Assembly: GCF_041296385.1 (NCBI RefSeq)
Contig: NC_091018.1
Coordinates: 2,673,501 to 2,737,500, forward strand
Source: Aphelocoma coerulescens
Lineage: Eukaryota; Chordata; Aves; Passeriformes; Corvidae
Direction: 5' to 3'
Length of the DNA stretch: 64,000 nucleotides
A program made the position numbers and the translations under genes. Each line of letters opens with the position of its first letter. Position 1 is the first letter of the stretch. Below, piece after piece: positions 24,101 to 37,005 of the stretch. The notes under the pieces are model-generated. The model searched no databases, had not been told where the DNA came from, and worked only from the letters and a program-made list of their open reading frames with translations.

Positions 24101-27100
24101 AAAGGACTATGAGGACAATCAATCCTGAAAAGTAAAGGAACATAAAATTACCACAGGCAGAAGGATGAGCAAGCAGTGACATGGAGGGACCACAGAAAAG
24201 AAGAAGTAGGAGAAAATTAAGGGCAAGGTAGAGGTGAAGAAAAATTGAAGAGAGTAACAGAACATAAATTAATTACTAATGTTTATTTTTCCTAGGATCT
24301 TAGCTGCCAAAACATTGCCTTCACTTGCTTTATTCTATCAGACTCCAGAAGACATGTAATTAAATCCCCTGCTTAACTAAATAACCAAAACTTCCTTCTT
24401 TTCAAATGGTTATTGGTTTGCCAACATACCTAATATTAATAAAGACATTGACTGATTGAAATGTGTGGCCAGGTCATTATTCCTGATATTACAGTATTTT
24501 AAAAACTGCATCTAGAGTGTAAGAAACTATTTACAAGCAATTAATGTCATATTTCACATTAAATATACTATTAAATTAAACTGCATGAATATGCAATGCA
24601 ATATAATTTGCCATCACTTTAGAAATTCTGCAATAGGTAATTTCTGTGAAAGAGTTATTTCAATCATTACTTATTAAATAATATTCACCAATTATTGCCA
24701 GAAATAACGTGGAAGTCTTAGCTGTTAGAAAGTGTGTCTTTCTTTGAAGGATATTCCTCATCTAGAAGGGCACAGTGAGGAAAGACACGTGGTTAATTAA
24801 AAACCCCTGCACGTGCACACACACAGACACACACACAAAAATACACTTGTCTGCTGAAATGACTTGAGTTTCTGCTAACATCAAAACTTCCTCCAAGCAT
24901 ATGAGTTTGGAGGTGGTTCAGTTTTGCCCAGTTTTACGCCAGGCCCCCATGTATAGAACCACTCAAATGCACATTCACACGTTTAACCTCAAGGTAGGCT
25001 GCACTTAAATCCTTTTTATTTTAAGGTGGGGAAAGTAACAGTTCAGAACCATAACTCCATGGAGTAATGAAGTAAAAGCTATTGCTCTTATTACTGTCAT
25101 TAAACAATCATGACTGCCTGCAATATTTTTTTTTTTCATTTTTATATAGCCTGTAGAGTTTAAGAAAATCAGAATCTTATTCTATCATTGAAGAAAAGCT
25201 TTAAAACAATGAATTTTTGAAATAAGTCGTTTAGGTAAACATATACATGCTAGAAATAGATTCATAAGACAGAGGAGAGAGGTGGAACAAAAGAAAAGGC
25301 AGTACAGAAATGAAATTTCTCTTTCTACAGAGCTCAAAGGACTGATGAAGTCAAACTTGCTGTAGGTAATGTCTTCATTTCCCATTCCTCCCTTTGGGCT
25401 TTCTAACACCACTGTGGCACTGGCTCCTCCTGATAACTTTGGTCAATGATTTTCTTGCTCCTCTGTCTGAACATTCAGCCAGGAAGGAAAAAGGACTTGC
25501 AAAAATCACCCTTAGCAAAAACCGTGAAATATTTTAATGCAGTAACTTGAGTCTGAGCTCACCCAGTCCTTCATGACTGCAGATACCTGGTACAGGGATT
25601 AGTTTGTCAGGAATGCAGAGGGGCTGGTTTTGGAGGAAAAAAGGGGAAAAAAAGTGGACAGCATGTGGAGAATCGTGGTGTAATGATAGAGGAATCCCAT
25701 CAGAAAATGACTTAGGAGTCTGTTATCACAAGGTTTAAGTAGTGTAAACTTTGAGGTACGAGATAAAGTGTAGATGTTTTGCTCCAACGTGAATCTCCAT
25801 CTGGGCTGTTCACTGACATTAAACAGACATTTCTATTTTACAGGAGACTATGACTGCCTGATAAGAGAGACATGACCTTTCCTTTTCCTCTCTTTCCCAC
25901 AACAAAAATGGTCTACTTCAAAATGTCATGGAAGTGTAAGAACTTAATCTCAAATCTGTCACAGGACCAACAGATTCATTGCCAATGCAGTCTTTTATTT
26001 TATTTTTTTCTTTCCTACTCAACATGTGGTAAGTAGCAACTCAGGCGTTGCTTTCCTAACCAATAATCAAAATAAATCCAACCATCCATGACAATCCCTC
26101 ATGTGAATACAATAAAGTATTTGCTTTGAACAACTATGTGAGATCATGTTTTGGATGAGATGATTTAATCCCTAAGATACACATTTTTTTTTTACTTCAG
26201 AACACATCAAAAAGTAGAAAATGCTTCTCAGGAGTGGTCCTGAAAAGGCACTGTCCACTCACCATCTCTCAATGACAACCAGCATTTTGTTGAGGTCTTA
26301 TTTGTAGAGCAAAATTTAATGAATTACACTTGAATTCTCCAAGTGAATAGTCTGGAAAGAAACATCTACTTTTTCCTGATGATTTTTAAATACCTTTTTT
26401 CTTTGTACAGAAATAATTTAAATTAATTTTACAGAGAAAGCGGACATATAAAGGGTGTATAAAGAAGAGATAATTCATTTGATTTTCCAGTCAGCTTTTC
26501 TTTTTGCAAATGGTACTATTAGGGAAAGCAGAATTCTTTACTCCCATTTCCCAGTAAGTCTTGATTAAAATATAGCTATAATACACGTCTTTCAATTGAC
26601 TTTGGATGCTACAGAAATATGGCATTATTACAGATATTAGCTCTTCAAGAGAGATCAATGGATTATCTAAAATGTTAAGGGCAAAAGTTACAAGGAAGGC
26701 TCAATCTTACAATGAGTTTGATGTCCTCTGCTTCAACCCAGGTGGCCTTGGCTTCCATTGACTTTAAAAAGGTTGAGGGAACCCAGTACTTTGTCAAATT
26801 TCATCTCTAATGCCCATAATCTACAACAGATCTGTGAGGTGGCAGCGAGTTCCAGGGCACGGCTGTTTAAGTTGATGTCATTATGGCAACTTTTTAACAC
26901 CATTTTACTCAGTACCTTGCAAAATCTTCTATTTAATTACTAAATGTAAGTCAGAAGAAGTTAAAAAGAATATCATATATTTTTTGAACTAATTTAATAC
27001 CGTTAGAAATTCTGTTGGAATTTCTTTTCAGAAAAAACCTCTTCAAAGCTCAGGCTTGGAGTCAAACCTGTTCCAAAGTGCTCTGACTTGGAAGAGCATG

Positions 27101-27104
27101 TAGC
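21187..27104. other. Unique AT-rich non-coding sequence
   Basis: No gene seen. It includes a C9 run at 22572-22580 inside an AAAC/AACC low-complexity stretch, a CA-rich tract at about 24816-24838, a T run near 25128-25138, and a very AT-rich unique block at about 24540-24720 with several TAAT-type cores. Open frames (e.g. 23739-24182 minus, 147 codons; 22290-22643 plus, 117 codons) carry no recognisable domains. Confidence 0.6.
24816..24838. repeat. CA dinucleotide microsatellite, interrupted
   Basis: CACACACACAGACACACACAC with one GA interruption, followed by an A run. Short and imperfect. Confidence 0.85.
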
Positions 27105-27386
27105 CACGGGACAAGGGGGAATGGCTGCAAACCGAGAGAGAGCAGGTTTAGATCAGATATCAGGAAGAAATTCTTCCCTGTGAGGGTGGGGAGGCCCTGG
27201 CACAGGGTGCCCAGAGAAGCTGTGGCTGCCCCTGGATCCCTGGCAGTGTCCAAGGCCAGGCTGGAGCAACCTGGGACAGTGGAATTGTATTCCCATGGCA
27301 GGGGGGTGGAACGAGAAGGGCTTTAAGGTCCCTTCCAGGCAAAACCATTCTGTGATTCTGTGATTCTGTGATTCTGTGATTCTGTG
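27105..27386 (+). mobile_element. CR1 LINE 3' fragment with octamer tail
   Basis: Plus-strand CR1: GGGACAAGGGGGAATGGCTG, GTTTAGATCAGATATCAGG, AAGAAATTCTTCCCTGTGAG, CCCTGGCACAGGGTGCCCAG, AAGCTGTGGCTGCCCCTGG, TTTAAGGTCCCTTCCAGGC, then five exact ATTCTGTG units at 27347-27386. The octamer array is the hallmark 3' terminus of CR1. Compared with the CR1 consensus phrase, parts between CAGGCTGG and CATGGCAGG are missing or changed, so this copy has internal small deletions. Truncated at its 5' side. Open frames on the opposite strand are by-products. Confidence 0.97.
27347..27386 (+). repeat. CR1 terminal octamer array, (ATTCTGTG)5
   Basis: Five exact tandem copies of the 8-bp unit end the CR1 element. 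The array is likely to vary in copy number. Confidence 0.97.
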
Positions 27387-28531
27387 ATTTTAGTGGGAGC
27401 AAAACACAAAATCATCCAAAAGCCTTTCAGGGAAGGACTCTTCACCACAGTTCAGGCTGCAGTCCAGAAGGGACTGCACATTGAGGGTTGAGCCGGCTGC
27501 AGCAAATTACAAATTAAGAGCTGGTATTTAGAAGGCTGTGAATTATCTGCATGTATTCCTGAAGCCTCCTGACACAATACCGTGTAGGCTGCAGCAGGGT
27601 GAAGTTTTGGACACGCAGCATTGCAATGTAGCTGCAGAGTACGTGGGGAAATACACAGGGAAGCATTATGAGGCAGTAAAACATTGTTATGCAGTGCAAA
27701 GCATCCAACTTTTAAAAAAGCCTGGCTTTATTTATGTGCTATCCTGCAAATTCAATTACAGGATTGAAAATTAGCTACAGGTTTTCTGCTTAAAAGTGCT
27801 TGTACTCATTTTAGTGTAGACTTCTTTCTGTCTTGATACCTAAATTATTCCATTAAACACAGGAACACGGTGACAATCTTCTGCAGCTGCAAATTCTGCT
27901 CGCTGCTCTCCTAATGTGGGCTGGTCAGATTAATACAGCACGTAACTCATCTTCTCTGAAACGTCAGTATTTCATTTACCATTAACTTCATGAAAAAAAT
28001 GTCAAAGCAACAAGAGGCAGCTCTCCACAGAAAGGTGCCTGAAAGAGTTCAGCAGGCAGGGCTCAGCTACAGCTGTACCATGCACGGGCATCAGCATTGG
28101 CTGGAAAGTGTCCACAGAAACACCTAGAGGTATTATCTCTGAGTAGTGGTACACATTTCCATTTAAAAGTTCAAACCCAGCATTTTTCACCCATTTCTTC
28201 TTTCTCCTTCATCGTATGCTTTGAAAACTGCTATAATTTCACCTCAATAGCAATGTAAAATTAGGAAGAGAGGAATTTTACAATGGCATTGCTTTAAAAC
28301 TCCACATTGGAACAGCAAAATGAGACAAATGACAAGGTGGATAAAATGTCAATTTTCTATAACTTACAAGTGGAAATTCCTAGCTAAGAATCATCACATT
28401 TTGGGAAACCTATGGTATCACATTTTTATGAGTTAACTCCGCAGCCAGTTTCCTTAACCAGATTTATCCACTCTCCCTGGTCTAACTCTCTGTGCTATCC
28501 CAGAACAGATTTTGCTGCAAAGACTTATTAG

Positions 28532-28555
28532 ACAAAACAAACAAACAAACAAACA
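28532..28555. repeat. AAAC tetranucleotide microsatellite
   Basis: About five tandem ACAA/AAAC units followed by A/C-rich degenerate sequence up to about 28590. It fits the general A/C-rich low-complexity class seen repeatedly in this window. Confidence 0.85.
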
Positions 28556-29480
28556 ACCCCAAAAAGCCCCAAAACAACCAAACAAAACAGATAAACGTGC
28601 TAACAAAGCTGTCATTGTATGTATTATAAACTAAGCTTGTAATGGGATTATTCTTTGGAAAATTTGTTACAGAAATGAAGTTTGTGGTGCAGCAAGCTTA
28701 GAGAAAAAATAATGAATTCACAGATGTTCACCTTAATGAACAACAGATTGAGAATATAGTATTAAATTCAAGAGGAAAACTTTGCACATGTTGTCAAAAT
28801 TAGGTTTTGATCTTTACAAGTATTGTGCTAATGTGAATAATCAATTAGTAACTGATTAAAGGCTTCCTCCAAATTTATAATTTTGGAATATTTTATTATT
28901 TACTTAATTTCTCCTGAGAACTCAATAGATCAATGTGTGAATAGGTTACTCCTGGACACCTTAATACACAATATCCATCTCTGATAGAAAAAGTCCCATT
29001 AAAGTGATGAAGAAGTTGTCATGTTGTTACAGCTACACAGTAACAACTTTCCTGGCACAAGCATCCTCTTTCTGAAGGATTTTCCCACCTTGGCTGTGTC
29101 AGTGCTGTGTAGCAGCTGCTTTAGGAGCCAGATCTCTCAGCATGGGAGGGGGGATGGATTTGGGCTGCATCAGCCTTGGATCTGCTGTAGGAACCACTTG
29201 CCTAAAGAGCCAAAGGTGGGAAGGCAGGGAGGGAAACGTGGCCAGCTCTCACCCTTTACACAAACCCCAATCCTGGGAAAATCCAACTCAAAGGCATTCA
29301 GGAAACGTGAAAGTAGTGTCACACATGGAACTGCACTTTCTGGTGTTCTCATTTAAGGAATGAAAGCTGACTACAGATCTGTTCCTATAGAGCTGCTCTG
29401 CATTGAATGCTGATACAACTTGAAATCAGGGCTGGGAGACAACCTGTACCAAAAAAGGAAAGAATTTTATCATTTCCATG

Positions 29481-29535
29481 CTTCCCCTACACTTTTGTAG
29501 GGGAAGTAGTGGACTTCCCCTACAAAGTCCACTAC
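29481..29535. repeat. Overlapping inverted repeats (three alternative hairpins)
   Basis: CTTCCCCTACA (29481-29491) pairs with TGTAGGGGAAG (29496-29506), an 11-bp stem with a 4-base loop. The same segment extended, TTTGTAGGGGAAG (29494-29506), also pairs perfectly with CTTCCCCTACAAA (29514-29526), a 13-bp stem with a 7-base loop. TAGTGGACTT (29507-29516) pairs with AAGTCCACTA (29525-29534), a 10-bp stem extended by one G:C pair (29506/29535). The three stems exclude one another in part. Such nested copies of one short sequence in both orientations are the expected scar of fold-back template switching during replication; a selected RNA structure is an alternative I cannot test. Confidence 0.95.
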
Positions 29536-30614
29536 AGTGGAATGCCATATCAAATTAACAGCAACAAACATCTTGACGAGCTCTTGATGAGCTCCCTGTG
29601 GATGGTGGGGAGACACCTGCTGGATCTTGCCTGCTGACAAGGAAAATGCCTTGGACAGGAGAGCCTTGTGTAATTCCAGTGGATTACAAAGCAAGCTGCA
29701 ATTTGAAAGCTGTGAAAAGTCATAAGAAATCTTGCTTTGAAATATTCTTCCACTACCTACTTCTGTTGGCAGTCACAACATGGAATATTCCTCATTTATT
29801 CCCAAGAGTTCGAGCCCCAGACTTTAGCAGGGAGATTGGAGCAAAGGGCAGAGCAGTAGTGGATGCTCGGGTTCCCACTTATTTCCCGAGTAGCTGGTCA
29901 CCCTCTGCAATGAAGCAGAAGATAAAATTTCCAGACAAACACCCTCTGCAGCACTGCAGCATCTTTAACTCACCAGCAGAGGCTTAAATCAAACTGGCAG
30001 CAAACTGAATTGGGACAGGCAGGAAATGGCTCTCTGCCTGCCCAAACCCTCTCCTGGAGGATGCTCCTCTGCAAGCCCATGGCAAGATCACCCAACAGCC
30101 TCTCTGCCAGTGCATTAGGGGGAGCAGTTTTTGTATTCTTCACCAGATTGATCTAAAATACGTTTTAAAGAGTGATGTGTTCTTTCAAAGATGGCTTGAC
30201 TTGTGGGAGAGTGAGGAACACCAAAAGTGTGCCGATGACTTAATCTGGAGAGATGTTTCAGGAGTGCCTGGAGCCCACTGCAGTTCCATCATCGCAGCTC
30301 AGTGCAGAGCAAATCATAAACCAGCATCCAAAGGGTTTGGTCCATCCCCTGCTGGGCACAGGGTTTTTAACAGCCTTTCTTCCAGAGCTTTCTTCTTTTA
30401 AAAAAAAACATCTTGGCAAAAAACCCAAAGTGAAATTGATTTCCCACACACACACTTGCAAATACATGGAGTACACAAATAATAGTATATATTGGGTAGG
30501 AACTGAATGTCTCCTCAATGCAAACACAACCTGTCCCTACAGGAGCCTTAACAGAATGTAAACAGTATTTTGGGAGAAGTTACATCATCACTGTTACCTC
30601 AACAGCTCTCAAAA

Positions 30615-30663
30615 GTTTGTGATTTATAGCAAGGATGAAAGGATGTTTGTGATTTATAGCAAG
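30615..30663. repeat. Short tandem duplication, 30-bp period
   Basis: The 19-base string GTTTGTGATTTATAGCAAG occurs at 30615-30633 and again, without change, at 30645-30663. The 11 bases between (GATGAAAGGAT) complete one 30-bp unit. The second unit is incomplete. Identity suggests a recent local duplication. Confidence 0.95.
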
Positions 30664-31399
30664 CTATAACATAAAGTGAATTTATGACACCATAAAATCA
30701 GCCAAAATCTCCACACAAAATCAACACCACCTTGCCAGGACGTACATAAGTAGCAGAGCTCATTTTCCAAGAAATATGAATTAATTTTTACAGCAGTTCA
30801 CTTTCACTGAAATTCCAGATTTTTCAAATGACAATATGAGCCGAAAATAATTCCCAGGTTTACATTAGATGAGCTCGTTTTTTAATGCAAATAATTTAAC
30901 TTGGAGCTGTAGAGGCTCATCCAGAACATTTCACAAAACCATTCCTCACATTAAAAAAAAAAAATCCAGATAAAGGCATAATTTAACAAACCTTTCATAT
31001 CTCAAATAATTTCAAACTCACAAAAAAAAGGAACAAAAAAAAAAATCTTTCTCGTTCAGATGCAGAATATTCTGAAACTTAAACAAAATAGACAAAAAGA
31101 AAATGAAATCCCATACTTTGAGAGGCTGATAGCAGCGCTTGTAACAAAGCACTCTTTGCCACCTGGCTTTTGTAGACCCCAGAAAATACATTCAGCAAAT
31201 TCAAATGCATATGAGCTCAGGATGGAAAATACCCAGCTACTCCTCAAGATTCAGCCAAAACACGGGCAGAGAAACCCTCCTCAGCTGCCTGCGTTGGAAA
31301 TGCTTCTGGATACTCACAATCCGTATGGAAAGTGGTCATCAGAGACATTTGCCTAATAGCTTTATTAATTCTCTTTGTTTATTGAAAGTCCTTAACCAA

Positions 31400-31700
31400 A
31401 TTGAATATTAATGTTATTTTCTGCAAGACATCCCAACAAGCCTAATCCTCAGATGTGCAGCAACTAATTAAAAAGTTGAGTGCATGAGAATTGGGTTACC
31501 CTTCACTTTGTCAGCAGCCTTGCACACTGAAGCATAGATTTCCTGTACTTACTTAGACTGAAAGTGATTTAATTATGAAACAGAGTGCAACTGCAATGTA
31601 AATGCAATCTATGGAAACAAAAGATGCAATTGGAGCTTTGTAAAAGTGCAAATTTACAGATGACAGAGATATAATATTTTACTGTGGAAGCAAATGTTTT
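31400..31700. promoter_or_regulatory. Candidate conserved non-coding block (unproven)
   Basis: Complex, non-repetitive AT-rich sequence with two TAATTA cores (31465-31470 and 31570-31575) and several TGCAAT/ATGCAAT-like cores within about 200 bases. Vertebrate developmental enhancers often look like this. The call is weak because such short motifs are frequent in AT-rich DNA. Confidence 0.18.
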
Positions 31701-32154
31701 TTAAAATACCATAAAAGCAGCAGTGAAATGCTGAAGATCTGCAGTAAAACTAAGTAAAAGAAAATTAAAGCTTTACAACAAGAGCAGCTCCTTTTCTACA
31801 GAATTGGTCATATTTGCCAGAGATGCTGCTCTCATACAACTATTCCCATTATCTTTCCTCATTTTGAAATGACTTTGAGGCATAAGAATCAGAAGAATAA
31901 GGATGATGAGTATTGAACGGTTGAGTCTAGACAATAGGCACGAGCTGGCCTTTGTCTTCTCTTGAGAGACCTTCTAAGATTATGTGATGCTGTACCTTTT
32001 TCTTTTTTTTTTTCTGAGAAATGGATGACTGAAGTCAGCAAATAATTTAGACAAAGCCCAGCTTTCACAAGCCTAGGCAGAAGAATATTTCTCTGATGTT
32101 TTATTTTGTTTACAAGAATGGTTCTATTCATTTAATGCATTTAAATACATTAGG

Positions 32155-32202
32155 GAAAAAAAAAACAAACAAAAAAACAACCAAACAAAAAACCAAACTA
32201 AA
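32155..32202. repeat. A-rich tract with CAAA and CCAAA interruptions
   Basis: A runs broken by single or double C. Low-complexity DNA of the same class as 28532, 44526, 46386 and 58451. Confidence 0.85.
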
Positions 32203-35200
32203 ATGAGGGAGTTCTTTCCTTTTGCTCCCAAGAACTTCAAAAGAACAAAACTATTATATAAAATCAAATCTGATACTAGTTTCTGGTTTAGAATACTCAG
32301 TCTTTTCTTCAACCTGAAGAACAGATGAATTATGACTGCTCACACCACCATTTATATGAATTAGTACTTCTTTGCCACACAGAGTATCATTACTAGATTC
32401 CAGAAATTAATGTAGAGACATAGTGACATGAAAGTGCTCAATGTGTTTGCCAAGATTAAAATTTGTTGTACACTTAAAATCCCAGACTAGAAATGCAGTG
32501 TGCTTGCAAATACTGTTTTTCTTTTAAAAAATGACTGGTATTCATATCCCTGGGAGACAGCTTTCACCTGCTTACAGGGAATCTATTTGAGAAACAAAAA
32601 CCAGTGCAGAGCAGAGACAGAAGACAAATGGACTGCTAACAAAAGAAAACAAAAAAAAAAGAGAAAGAGTTTATTTCTCTTTTTCCTCGTTTTCAGTTGT
32701 TGAGGTTAAAATAATGTAAACAACACAAAGTTTTGAATTCATAGGAAAATATGGAGTATAGGGAGTTCACATATTTAACAGACTGTGAGTGAGGCAGAGT
32801 CTGACCTCAACATTGTCCTGCTGAATCTCAGATTTAACAACAGAGGCCGAACCATTGCTGGGGCAGTGGCTTGTGTGGTGCTTAAGGAGGAATTCCCCTG
32901 CAACAGCAACTCAGAAATGAACCATCACTCCAGCAAGATGTTAGTACAAGGATGTAATTAAAGTTCCTACTAACTGGAAGAAAAATCAAGGTCTTCTTAC
33001 ATGATTAAGCATCTCCTGCCCTGACTTTTAAGACAAAGTGTCCAGCTTGTCTAAACTACAGGCAGGAGTTTGTCTGGGAACTTACAAGCAGAAGGTTGTA
33101 AGGTGAAGCAAACCAACATTCCTTTTACATTTGCAGCTTGGTGCACTTGGCACAACACACTTTCTGCCACATCTCATTTGAATGCAAAGTGCTCATTTTC
33201 CGAGACAAACCTTCCTCACCCAATGCTTCTGTCAACCCCACTGGGCTTCTATGGTATCATCGATATTCCAGTGCCTGGGAGCATCCACAGGCAGCAGCCA
33301 AGGTATTGCAGCACACTAAGGACCAACCAACACATCTCTAGATACATCCTGGAGAGGTCTTGAAACTTCACCATCCTCTGTTCCAAAGCAGGCATTTGTT
33401 TCCCTCACAGTTTAAAGGCTGACATGCAGAGGTTTTATAAGAAATCAGACAACACAGTAAATTAAAGGACATATAAAACATACTGAAAATCAGCTATAAA
33501 TGTTCCTTTTTAAAACTGAAAAAAACCCCCAAACCATCATTCTATGACCCAACTTCTTGCTGTGCATGCTGGAAGTTATTTATGCCACCTGTTTCTTTTT
33601 TTTTTTTTTCCTTTTTCTCCTAAATTGAGTAGAACTGAACTGATGTGGAGTGGGTTTGACTTCTCTGAATCAAAGGCATGATTAAAAATTAAAGCCAAGT
33701 TCCATTTTCCACATCTCATGTACATGTGGCATGTGACACACAAGCCTTTGTGTGCACGACTCAACATCAGCTCCATGAAGTCTATTCCCACCTTTGAAAG
33801 CCTCACAGCTCCAAGCCCTAGACACAGATCTGTTCAGTTTTTGGGGAGCACAGAGCAGCCTGGCAGGAAATAAAAATCCTTTTCAGGCCCTCTGGAGCCG
33901 GGTGCCTGCCCAGCTGTACCATGGCCTGGTGTGCAGTCAGCAGACTGCAACATCACAGATGAGAAATGAGAAATTTTGAGGGCAATTGAGCACAATGAAT
34001 TTTCACAGTGGATCAACACAAAGTCATTTAGAATGGGTATTTCTGAAGCACTGATACAATGCACACATTTATAGTGTTCAATGGCCCTAAAAAAGTCACC
34101 TTTTCACCTGTGGCACAGCTCCTGCCCATCTGAGAGTGACTTGTCAGATGTAGGTTTTTAATGTCTATTTATATGCAGTGTGCATAGATACACATGTCAG
34201 CTCACACACGTGCATACCTTCAGTGTGCCAATCAGCTTTTTGACATATTATGAAATAAAATAAGTCTATTCAAACAGAAAAGCTTCACCAAGCTTTAGAA
34301 CCCCTCATGCTTTTTGACTCTTTCTGGTTGCACAGTAACTCCATGGTAAGGGCAAACCTCGCTTCAAGAATACAAAAAAACATAACACAGGTGAGCTACA
34401 GAAGTTTCCTGGTTATCTGGTCTCTGGTTATCTTACAGAGAAGGAATAACACACCCTCATCCTCTCCAGTTCTTCTCTTACCTACAACATGCTGAACTGA
34501 GGAGCTCACTGTGACAAGAAGCCCAACTATGGTACAAGGGAGTTACTAAATTCTCTTTCAGCTTCCTTCAGTTTTCCTGTTGTGGTTTATAAAAAGGCAC
34601 ACATACTCATTGATAAGATTCTTATTTTTCTTTTGGGTTTTTATGCTTAATCTGGGTAGTTAAAAAGATCAGAGCTGTACTTTTGCTGTTGAGCTACTTC
34701 AGCAGCCCCAGTAACTCTCTTGTTCGTGCTGGGCTTTTAAAGTGAGCCTGTGTTTTCATCAAGACCTTGCCTTGGTCCATGGCTAGTTATTATATCTGCA
34801 GGCATGGCAGATGGGATTCCCATTGATTCTGCACTGTCTCCATGCTGCCATCTCAGGGATTAAGCACCTTAAAGCAACCATCTTGTTGCTATTTCTGTGA
34901 CCAACGTTAGTTATTTCTGAAATAACAATACACGCTTCAGTAATAACCAGTCATTTCCCCTTCCTCTGACTGACAAATGGATTTGCCACTTTCTTCTGCC
35001 CATGCTTTCCAGAACAGTCAAATTAACCTTTTGCCTGTCTATCAGCCCATTTCAGTGCTCTGTGCCCTCAGCACAACCTGTCAGAGCAGGTAAGTACAGC
35101 CAGACTGGGAGACTCCAAGCCACCAGTTCGAGATTACACAGAATTCTGGCACTTGTCTGTTCTGCTGTTTGGAGGACAGAACTCACTACTTTGTTCTTGC

Positions 35201-36251
35201 CCAGGGGCTGCACACTAACCACAGGAGTTTCCTTTCACAAGTAAAGCATTGAAGAACACATTTTAGTGTCAATAAAGCTGTTCTGAGAAGAGAGAATAGC
35301 TTTATCCTTTATTACTAAACTGTAAGGCTGTAGATGATTATCATGTGATCATTTTAACAGCAAGTGACTCCTCCTTCCCTTACTACTCTTTCCCTTTTGA
35401 CTTCACCAGCCATCAGAAGGCTGCTGATATGTCAAGTAGTACTGCCATGAATGTGTGACACCAAAAATGATAACATCTGCTAACAAGAAAAAAACACTTT
35501 CTAAAATAGGGAACTAGAGGAAGAATAATTACCTTGATATCCACTCCTCATTTTATGATATCCATCTCTAGGTTTATATTGCAGATGGAGAGGTATTCAC
35601 AAAAAAATCCTGTTTGTGCCTGGCATCTTTTGAGAAAGTATTGTGATCCCAGTGGTAGAAACAGTGGCAGAAAATAATACTTAAGTGGCAACTAATTCTC
35701 TACAGTTATTTCTGAGAGTGCTGGAATCCAACCCTCTCCTATCACAGAGCTTTTCTTCCCCTTAGTAGAATCAAGAACAAAGCACTGAGTAACCCTCCTA
35801 AATCTTGTTTCAATTCCTCAGGCTGTTGCAGCAGCTGCCAAAGGTGGCTCACAGAGGTATCTCCTTATCTGCACAAGCCACTTTATAAAGTCCCTAAAGG
35901 CTCTCAGGGCCCAAAGTGTCTTTAGGATATTGGTAGGCATTCACCCACGGTGTCCTTGTGCATTTCATAGCCTGATGAAAATCCCCAGTGCCAAGAGGGG
36001 AACTAATCTGTGTGAGTCCCAGAGAGAGGCAAACACAGGCTGGCAGGAGCAGTCACAGCCAGGAATGGGTGAGCAGAAGTTCATCTGCAAAGCTGTTAGC
36101 TTTTCCACTCTGGGCCTCGACAGCTGGAATACAATAGGGAAGGCAGCTGAGGAAATACAAGGGCATAGATTAAGATGCTATCATTGGTAGCAAATGCAGC
36201 ACTCATTTCCACTGCCACTCCATTCTTGGAAGGAGAATTTCAGACCACTTT

Positions 36252-36372
36252 TTTGTTTGTTTTTGGTTTTTTTTTTTTCAGTTTCTCTGACAGAGTTCTG
36301 AGATCTGAACAATCTTTATGAGGGGGCTCCTGGGTGGGGTCGTTTGGTTTTTGGTTGGATTTTTTTTTCCTC
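36252..36372. repeat. T/G-rich low-complexity tracts
   Basis: Two T-rich tracts (about 36252-36278 and 36343-36370), each with GTTT/GGTTT units and runs of about 8-12 T, separated by ordinary sequence. Confidence 0.8.
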
Positions 36373-36564
36373 TCTTCTTAGGCGCTGCATCTTCCCACAA
36401 TGGCAAATATCTGTTGTTTTGTAATAGTTTCTCTGCTTGAACAAAAAGTAAAATGAATCCTCAAATACAAAGCCTTTCTTCTTTTATCCCCTTAGTTACT
36501 CGTGCAGATGTTGAATATATTTTTGATAAGGTTGATGAGATGAAAAAAAAACTTAGAGAGGACG

Positions 36565-37005
36565 AGAATAATTTTGACTGGAAGCAACCTCTGGAGCTCA
36601 TCTAGTCCAACCCCCTGCTCTGAGTACATCCACCTAGAAGATGTTGCCCTGAGCCATATTTAAATTTCTCCAAGGATGGAGATTCCAGGGCATTTCTGAG
36701 AAATTTCTTCCAGTGTTAGACACTCATAGTGTCTCCATTTTCTCTGCTCTTCTCTGTGACAGCTAATGATGTAATAAGATCTTCCCTTCACCTCTTTTTC
36801 TCCAAGAGGGACAAACCCAATTCCTAGCCTCTCCTCACAGGATATGCACCAGCTCATGGTGGTCCCTGCTTAATTTGCTTCAGTAAGTCCATGTTTATCT
36901 TGGAGCAGGGAGCCCAAGCCCAGACACAGCCCAGACTCCAGGCAGGGTCTCACAAGAGCTCAGGAGCACAACCACCATTTCCTTGGGCCCACTGCCTGCA
37001 CTGTT
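36565..37005 (-). mobile_element. Older CR1 LINE fragment
   Basis: On the plus strand it reads TTTTGACTGGAAGCAACCTC, GGAGCTCATCTAGTCCAACC, CCCTGCTCTGAG, CTCCAAGGATGGAGATTCCA, TTTCTTCCAGTGTTAGACAC and CCAAGAGGGACAAACCCAAT, later CAGGCAGGGTCTCACAAGAG. This is the reverse complement of a CR1 3' region of an older subfamily than the 17.4-kb copy. It is highly diverged, with many substitutions and small gaps, and lacks the terminal octamers. Its end on the right is approximate. No intact coding frame remains. Confidence 0.85.

Larger units (their letters stand above)
27387..36564. other. Unique non-coding sequence
   Basis: No gene seen. It holds the AAAC microsatellite (28532-28555), the fold-back inverted repeats (29481-29535), a short tandem duplication (30615-30663), a short CA run near 30444-30455, A/T-rich tracts at 30953-30963, 31022-31045, 32001-32014, 32156-32200, 33596-33612 and 36252-36372, and a candidate conserved block at 31400-31700. 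A 10-bp direct repeat CTGGTTATCT occurs twice with 15-bp spacing near 34409-34433. Confidence 0.6.
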
